Below are positions 6,927 through 11,000 of a DNA stretch of 11,000 nucleotides, piece after piece. Source of the stretch: Symbiodinium natans. Lineage: Eukaryota > Sar > Dinophyceae > Suessiales > Symbiodiniaceae. Within the stretch, counting starts at the first letter, position 1; each line of letters starts with the position of its first letter. Below the pieces are notes generated by a model that did no database searches, was not told where the DNA came from, and saw nothing but the letters and a program-made list of their open reading frames with translations. The position numbers and the translations under genes were made by a program. The stretch covers positions 842,177-853,176 of the forward strand of contig CAJNDS010002779.1 in assembly GCA_905221605.1 (NCBI GenBank). The letters are read 5' to 3'.

Positions 6927-8820
6927 GTAGGTATCTAGCAGGATTGAAGAAGCATCATCACAGTTTCTCTTGTTTTTCGGGCGATCTGAGGGTAGTTGCA
7001 AGGGCCCTTAATATGGTCCCTAACCTCCGTTAAGGGTTCTGGGCGCGAAATTTGTATAGGGTATATAAGGGGCATACAAGGGATTACGAGGGGTATCCGA
7101 TTACGGGCCTATACTAAGGGACCATGCAACTATGATTTGGGGTTTGTTTTTTGTCGCAGGCAAGCTGCCCGAAGCCAACATTGGCAACGTGATTACTGTA
7201 GGGTCTCGGGCCTTGACAGATGATGCCACACTCCCAAACCCTATACACGTAATTACATGAAAACATTGTGGTCCCTCTAAAGAGGTGTGAGAAGAGTAGC
7301 CCACAACATTAGCTTTACAACGGTTGCCAGCCGGCAAAATGAACTTTTTGTCGTCGTTGCCGGAGCATTCCGTCTAACATCTACAGGGCATAGGGCCTGG
7401 GACTTTAGGTCGAGTCCAAATACACCGTAGAATCCGTAGAAGGAGAGACCCGGATAAGACTATAGCTCCAAATTGCAGCTGCTTATGTCCGCAGGCGTGC
7501 GCGGAAGATCCCGACTCTTCGGAAGCCAGGCCCCTGTGCATCTGAGGATGCTACTGTTGTTTCTCGGGTTCAGGAGCCAAGCTGGACTTTGCCCTACAGG
7601 CCCCCCCCCCCCCCCAAGCCTTCTAAAGCCCTTTGACACGAAACCCTAGAAGCCTCAAACCCCTTTTGAAGTTTTTGCCCTGAACCCTGAACTCTAAACC
7701 CTGACCCGAAAAGCCCCCCCCCCCCCCCCCGCCCTAAAACCGCAAGAAACCCCTGAACCCTAAACCAACCGACCGACTTCACACCCCCCATAAACCCTGA
7801 ACCCCTCCTCTGTAAAACCCGAAACCCTGCGCGCCCTTCGAACCCCATAGGTAGGGTTTAGGGTTTAGGGTTTAGGGTTTAGGGTTTAGGGTTTAGGGTT
7901 TAGGGTTTAGGGTTTAGGGTTTAGGGTTTAGGGTTTAGGGCAGAGGTGCTTTCAATTCGTCTTGGACTGGCGGCAGACGTTTCTCGACAGCGTGAAGCCC
8001 CAGCACCTCCCAGCTGGCTGGGACTTGTTCCGCAGCATCCGAAAGCACGCGCTTTGGACCTGCAAGTGTGTTTGTTTGGGGCTTATAGGGTTTAGGGCTT
8101 AGGGCTTAGGGTTTAGGGTTTACGGCTTGTAAGGCTTAGGGCTTAGGGTTTGTTAAGGGGGCTTTGGGGGTTTGATGTTCAGAGGCCTTGGGGTTGAGGG
8201 TTGAGGGCTTAGAGGGTTTCTGTCTGAGGTGTTTTTGAGTTCGGGGCTTTACAGGGCTTAGGGTTGAGTTTTGGGTCCTGGGGTTGAGAGTTGCAGCCTT
8301 GTTGTAGGGTTCTGGGGGAAAGTCTTGCCATTTGCGGGGGTGGGGCGGACCTCCGCCCATTTGTTAACAACGAAGGCGGAGATAGGAAACAAGACCCGCA
8401 GAAGTCTGCAGGACGATCTCTTCGGCGTCGGACAAGTTGGCCCCGCCGCGGAGGACGAAAAGAGGATGCTGATGCAAAACTGTCCGGAGTTGATCGTCCA
8501 TGGATTTGGTCGGTTCCTTAAGTTGGCGTCCCGAAACCCTAAACCCAAAAACCTTTTGCATTTGAGTCATCTGACCAAGCATTCGATTCATGCCCCACCC
8601 ACTACCTTGTGGGAAGTACGTTGTCAGCTCTCAAAGTCATGGGGGGTCCGAGGGTCTAGGGATTGGGATACCCGAAAGAGGGATCAGATTTCACCGAACT
8701 GCCGGCATGCAGGCTCCATGGCAACTCTTTGCCGAGGGTTGGGAAAAAGCCAACAAAACCCTTTTACACGTGTATAAAGCCCTGCTTGCCGATCTTGAAC
8801 AGCCTAGCCGATCTCCTTAG
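6864..8820 (+). CDS. Nine-exon gene model 2, unknown product, 243 codons
   Basis: Proposed exons: 6864-6926, 6964-6991, 7160-7202, 7295-7408, 7495-7567, 7944-8065, 8402-8508, 8580-8653, 8713-8820. Lengths 63, 28, 43, 114, 73, 122, 107, 74 and 108 sum to 732, and every junction keeps phase. Start ATG 6864 is preceded by an in-frame TGA with no AG between, and its context GCGATGG is favourable. Stop is TAG 8818-8820. All introns used have GT and AG. The last four exons are the strongest: high third-position GC and globular-looking text (FVLDWRQTFLDSV, HLPAGWDLFRSIRKHALW, LMQNCPELIVHGF, LFAEGWEKANKTLLHVYKAL). The protein would be soluble in its C-terminal half, with a hydrophobic FVVVAGAF stretch earlier. 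No family recognised. The 3' border of the third exon (7202 or 7248) and the micro-exon at 6964 are the weakest parts. Confidence 0.5.
6964..6991 (+). CDS. Candidate 28-base micro-exon abutting foldback B2
   Basis: Acceptor CATCATCACAG, donor G|GTAGTTGC. Encodes FLLFFGRSE plus a split Gly. The donor lies in the left end of foldback B2, just as exon 2882-2951 meets B1. Confidence 0.4.
6991..7136. mobile_element. Foldback element B2
   Basis: Left GGTAGTTGCA and inner CTTAATATGGTCCC pair with right GGGACCATGCAACTATG. Same family as B1 (2951-3087), including the core GGGTATATAAGGGG. It fills most of the predicted intron 6992-7159, followed by a T-rich tract and GTCGCAG acceptor. Confidence 0.75.
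7160..7202 (+). CDS. Candidate exon, gene 2 (3' border uncertain)
   Basis: Good acceptor TTTTTTGTCGCAG. Encodes KLPEANIGNVITV after a split Gly. The frame stays open to TGA at 7258-7260 (SRALTDDATLPNP), so the exon could end at 7248 (CAC|GTAATT). The 7202 border is preferred because it joins the next exon in phase. Confidence 0.4.
7295..7408 (+). CDS. Candidate exon, gene 2
   Basis: Encodes NISFTTVASRQNELFVVVAG, AFRLTSTGHRAWDF, plus a split Arg; donor AG|GTCGAG. The acceptor is one of several AGs between 7282 and 7299. The phase-2 exit fits the next exon. Confidence 0.45.
7495..7567 (+). CDS. Candidate exon, gene 2
   Basis: Acceptor TTATGTCCGCAG, donor CGG|GTTCAGG. Encodes RARKIPTLRKPG, then ASEDATVVSR, phase 2 in and 0 out. 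A second open frame exists but does not fit either neighbour. Confidence 0.5.
7601..7850. repeat. Degenerate CCCTGAAA/CCCTAAA with two poly-C runs
   Basis: C15 at 7601-7615 and C17 at 7714-7730 within C-strand telomere-like text, in the 376-base intron before exon 7944-8065. No coding signal. Confidence 0.85.
7853..7940. repeat. Perfect TTTAGGG array, about 12.5 units, ending at an exon
   Basis: The longest error-free array in the window. It ends three bases before the predicted exon start (GGG-CAG|AGG). Bases 7851-7852 are GT and 7942-7943 AG, so the array alone could be removed as a 93-base intron. Confidence 0.98.
7944..8065 (+). CDS. Well-supported exon, gene 2
   Basis: Acceptor GGGCAG, donor CTGCAA|GTGTGT. 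Encodes RCFQFVLDWRQTFLDSV, then KPQHLPAGWDLFRSIRKHA. More than 80% of codons end in G or C, and the frame fits both neighbours. The best single coding signal in the left 9 kb. Confidence 0.65.
8066..8401. other. Predicted intron with TTTAGGG-like text
   Basis: 336 bases starting GTGTGTTTG and ending ACCCGCAG. It holds TTTAGGG/CTTAGGG units at 8087-8150 and more degenerate units to about 8290. A frame runs open through part of it into the next exon, but that is chance readthrough. Confidence 0.55.
8402..8508 (+). CDS. Well-supported exon, gene 2
   Basis: Acceptor GACCCGCAG, donor G|GTCGGTT. Encodes SLQDDLFGVGQVGPAAEDEK, then RMLMQNCPELIVHGF. The first base completes the Lys codon of exon 7944-8065. 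Phase 1 out. Confidence 0.6.
8580..8653 (+). CDS. Well-supported exon, gene 2
   Basis: Acceptor TGACCAAG, donor AGG|GTCTAGG. Encodes FDSCPTHYLVGSTLSALKVM, then GGPR, after a split Ala. A donor eight bases earlier (8645) would break phase. Confidence 0.55.
8713..8820 (+). CDS. Candidate terminal exon, gene 2
   Basis: Acceptor CGGCATGCAG. Encodes APWQLFAEGWEKANKTLLHV, then YKALLADLEQPSRSP and TAG. Helical, amphipathic text. If an internal donor such as CAC|GTGTAT is used, the gene would continue, possibly to the exon-like piece at 9081. Confidence 0.55.
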   Translation, partial: APWQLFAEGWEKANKTLLHVYKALLADLEQPSRSP

Positions 8821-9000
8821 AGAAAGCAAACATGGGTGCCTTCCTTGGTAGGTAGATGAGAGACTCAATTTTTGTAGACAGTAAAAGGACTCAACGCCCT
8901 AAACTTTCAAGCTCCCCCCATGGTTGCAAACAAAGAGAAAGCAAAAAACCTATATACCCTAACCCCAAACATCCCCAAGATCCTAAACCCTAGAAGCCCT

Positions 9001-9050
9001 TAGGGTTTAGGGTTTAGGGTTTAGGCATAGGGTTTATGGTTTAGGGTTTA
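9001..9050. repeat. Short TTTAGGG array with variants
   Basis: Three perfect units, then TTTAGGCATAGGG and TTTATGG variants. The sequence between 8821 and 9000 shows no further coding signal. Confidence 0.9.
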
Positions 9051-9080
9051 AGGAGCCCTTTAAGATGCTCCTGCTCGCAG

Positions 9081-9149
9081 GCGGCCCAGAGCTGCCGCAG
9101 ACGCTTTGGCCGCTGGCAGGCCATTGGCCTTTCCATCCGGGGGAATCGG
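9081..9149 (+). CDS. Isolated exon-like segment
   Basis: Acceptor CCTGCTCGCAG, donor CGG|GTAATAC, exactly 23 codons: AAQSCRRRFGRWQAIGLSIR, then GNR. It lies after the predicted stop of gene 2 with no partner found. It may be a further exon of gene 2, a separate gene fragment or a relic. Confidence 0.4.
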
Positions 9150-9204
9150 GTAATACATTGGGTCCCTTCGGGGTTAGGGTTTAGGGTCTAGGGTTTAGGG
9201 GACC

Positions 9205-9307
9205 ACGAAAAAAAGACCCCCAAATAGTAGGAGCCCCTTATTAAAAAGGGACCCCAATAAGGTACCCCCAATTTCGGAATCCCCCAAGTGAACCCTAAGG
9301 CCCTAAA
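9205..9307. other. C-rich, foldback-prone noncoding DNA
   Basis: Contains small inverted repeats such as CCTTATT/AATAAGG and several GACCCCC/TACCCCC blocks. Probably decayed foldback elements. No coding frame. Confidence 0.5.
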
Positions 9308-9421
9308 ATTGGGGTCATATACCCCATACTACTATAATTCGCATGAAGGTGTATGAACCATAACATTGGGGTCATATGCCCTATACTACCATAACTCCTA
9401 TTCAGGTACATGAACCATAAA
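9308..9421. repeat. Two-copy tandem repeat, 57-base period
   Basis: ATTGGGGTCATAT starts at 9308 and 9365, and both copies end ATGAACCATAA. Each contains a short palindrome-like GGGGTCATATnCCC. GTGAACCC at 9289 and GGGTTCAC at 9434 flank the pair as inverted repeats, so this may be one larger foldback element. Confidence 0.85.
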
Positions 9422-9498
9422 CGCTTATTATGGGGTTCACGTCGTCCCCAGGGTATAGGGGCCATAATATATTAGGATAGGGTTTTGGGGGTTATGAG

Positions 9499-9561
9499 AG
9501 CATAGCTATCAAGGGGTCAGAAGGGAATACTATTAGCAGTTATTCCGACCCCTATAGTATC
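9499..9561. repeat. Hairpin-forming inverted repeat
   Basis: GGGGTCAGAAGGGAATA pairs with TTATTCCGACCCC, with outer pairing of GCTATC to GTATC. It resembles the other foldback elements in size and style, without a matched copy here. Confidence 0.65.
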
Positions 9562-9601
9562 AGGTTTAAGAGTTTCGTGGCTCTAGGGCGTCGTTAGAAC
9601 A

Positions 9602-9745
9602 CCGGCTACATGTATATGTGTATCTAGTATGTGTATGTATATACACTTGGCTATAAATCCACATATACACATATTTGTGTATGTATACAAAGGAACACAT
9701 ACCTGTGGCAACACATACGAATGTATGTAAAAAATGAATATATGT
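9602..9745. repeat. TG/CA-rich tract with internal inverted repeats
   Basis: GTATGTGTATGTATATACAC-type sequence followed by its CACATATACACATA-type complement: a simple-sequence region that can fold. It marks the change from telomere-repeat DNA on the left to ordinary mixed sequence on the right. Confidence 0.8.
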
Positions 9746-10588
9746 TCTTCAGAATAGTAGACTACTTTATGCCGGACGGAGCTTCGGGCTTCCAACGTAG
9801 CTGAGAAGAGAGTTTTTGGAGGTTCGCTCTCGCGACCGAAGGGGTTCATTGGCTCATTTGGCTTCAACCGCAGAATGCGGCGGAGAGAAAGTGATTGCTT
9901 GAGTGTTGGTTTGGACTGAATCGTCCGACCCTGCATGGGTGTAAGGTGAGAAGGGGTTCATTGAGCTGTAGGATCTGGTATGACCGGACTCCAACACATG
10001 CTGCACATGACGGTCTGTGAATGCGCACGACAACAGACGTGAACGTTGCATGTTTTGCAAGGAACAGCCAGTCGCAGAGGCACGCCGGATAGCGTTGCAT
10101 CACCCATTGCCGCTTCCGCAACTTCTTTCCAGCAAAAGCAGGTTTAACAAAGCGCACGAAAGCAGAGGGGGTTCTGGTGGTACTGGCTTGATAGCTCAAC
10201 CTCGCAACCTGGTTTTGGGCTAAATCTTGGTAACTCATTCTGGAGGACCTATGGAAGTCAAGAGTCAAGAGGGTGCTAGCTCCTGTCCCCGTCCCACTTG
10301 GCCCCTGAGCTCAGAGGTACTGACTTTGGATTCAGATCTCTCGCTGCTCGAGGACTGAGCTTCAAGCGGCTTCTCCTTCTGTCTCTCCCGCACCGTCCTG
10401 CTTACTACGTCGATCGACGCGCAGACGGGGATTAGCATGTCTCAGCCCAAATTAACTCGCACTTGCCACTGCATCTCGGTCAACCTGTGCAGCCACGTGG
10501 GCCCTCAACGCGACGCTCGTTGACTGACTTCTCAAGCGAGGGTTAGAGAAAGCTGCCCCCCTGACTCCCACCTGCGTTGCTGTCAATC
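9746..10588. other. Intergenic region, no convincing gene
   Basis: Open frames of up to 134 codons exist on the minus strand (9864-10268) and 68 codons on the plus strand (10017-10223), but they overlap and lack recognisable domains. AAGGGGTTCATTG occurs at 9839 and 9952, a small dispersed repeat. The last 300 bases before 10589 presumably hold the promoter and leader of the next gene; no TATA box stands out. Confidence 0.45.
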
Positions 10589-11000
10589 ATGATCACAGTG
10601 TCATTCCTGTTGTGCCTGAGCTACGCCTTCGGGGTCAGCTGGTTCGAAGTCTCAGACCGGGGCCAGAGTGTGCTTTCCGTGCATGTTGGCGTGTCCGGCG
10701 ATGGATCCAAAATGATCGCTTGCTATTATATGTGGCCCTTGTTTACCAGCAGCGATGGTGGCGCGAGCTGAACCACACATCGCTGGGCTCCCATAACTGG
10801 CAAGCTGTCGGTGTGTCCGATGACGGAAGCAAGATGGTTGCGACCACGTACAGTAAAGCATGTACCAGCAGCGATGGTGGTGCAAGCTGGACTGAAGCCT
10901 CAGTTGCGAGCTTTGAAGGCGTTGCCGTGTCCCCTGACAGAAGCAAGATGGCTGGGGTCGTTCATGGTGGTAACATATGGATCAGCAACGATGGTGGCGC
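10589..11000 (+). CDS. Secreted BNR/Asp-box repeat protein, 5' part, frameshifted; runs off the window
   Basis: The ATG at 10589 opens MITVSFLLCLSYAFG, a typical signal peptide, so the product should enter the secretory pathway. Three repeats of about 40 residues follow, each with a VSxDxSKM strand and an Asp-box, SSDGGASW or close. Asp-box (BNR) repeats form blades of beta-propellers in sialidases, Ycf48-like and other secreted proteins; enzymatic sialidase activity cannot be inferred from repeats alone. At the first box the codon expected for Trp reads TGA (10769-10771), and the next repeats continue one frame over. Box spacing is 119 bases (10745 to 10864), not a multiple of three, then 117 (10864 to 10981). 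One G appears to be missing after AGCTG. This is either a pseudogene mutation or an assembly error. No telomere-type repeats are seen in this part. Confidence 0.7.
10745..11000 (+). repeat. Asp-box coding repeat, three copies
   Basis: ACCAGCAGCGATGGTGG at 10745 and 10864 and ATCAGCAACGATGGTGG at 10981: near-identical DNA in the Asp-box with diverged sequence between. This indicates recent internal duplication or homogenisation of the blade unit. Confidence 0.85.

Noticed and set aside
8271-8777. A single 168-codon plus-strand gene
   Set aside because: The frame begins in TTTAGGG-like text and covers two exons in different frames. The spliced model with GT/AG borders explains the segment better.
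1-9200. Eimeria-type repeat-rich segment
   Set aside because: Coccidian repeat segments pair telomere-like repeats with abundant CAG triplets. No CAG runs are present here.
9864-10268. Minus-strand 134-codon gene
   Set aside because: No domain or signal seen. It overlaps another minus-strand frame and a plus-strand frame. Not distinguishable from chance.
1-11000. CRISPR array, tRNA or rRNA genes, bacterial operon
   Set aside because: The repeats have no regular spacers, I saw no cloverleaf with tRNA box motifs and no rRNA core sequence, and the gene structure is eukaryotic.

Overview
This window looks like nuclear DNA of a unicellular eukaryote. It has no bacterial gene organisation, and no open frame in its first 9 kb reads as a long intact gene. 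Short protein-like open segments of 16 to 125 bases are bounded by AG and GT and separated by noncoding DNA. That DNA is saturated with TTTAGGG/CCCTAAA, the telomere repeat type of plants, many algae, dinoflagellates, chromerids and coccidia. Intron density, interstitial telomere repeats and hairpin elements at splice sites fit an alveolate or other microalgal genome best. The absence of CAG-triplet runs argues against Eimeria. I cannot fix the species from sequence alone.

Layout. Positions 1-700 hold telomere-type repeats, an AT-rich low-complexity tract and weak exon-like pieces. Positions about 700-6557 hold a chain of small plus-strand exons, read as one gene (or two) ending in TAA at 6555-6557. 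Positions 6864-8820 hold a second plus-strand gene, modelled by eye as nine exons from ATG 6864 to TAG 8818-8820. Its exon lengths add to 732 bases (243 codons plus stop), and every proposed junction keeps the frame. Neither product belongs to a family I recognise. Positions 8821-9570 are repeats plus one more exon-like piece. From about 9570 the telomere-type repeats stop and the texture changes: a TG/CA-rich tract, then about 850 bases with no convincing gene. At 10589 a secreted BNR/Asp-box repeat gene starts and runs off the right edge. Its first Asp-box ends in a one-base frameshift.

The main structural point is how the introns are built. Many consist largely of TTTAGGG arrays, whose G-rich strand contains GT and AG and carries a stop in all three frames. 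Others carry foldback elements of about 100-170 bases in at least three families (A: 713-825 and 6332-6429; B: 2951-3087 and 6991-7136; C: 3690-3806 and 4118-4289). In four of the six the left inverted-repeat end sits at a predicted 5' splice site, and a fifth ends 7 bases before a predicted 3' splice site. This is the picture expected of introner-like, intron-creating elements. All exon boundaries are manual predictions without transcript evidence.
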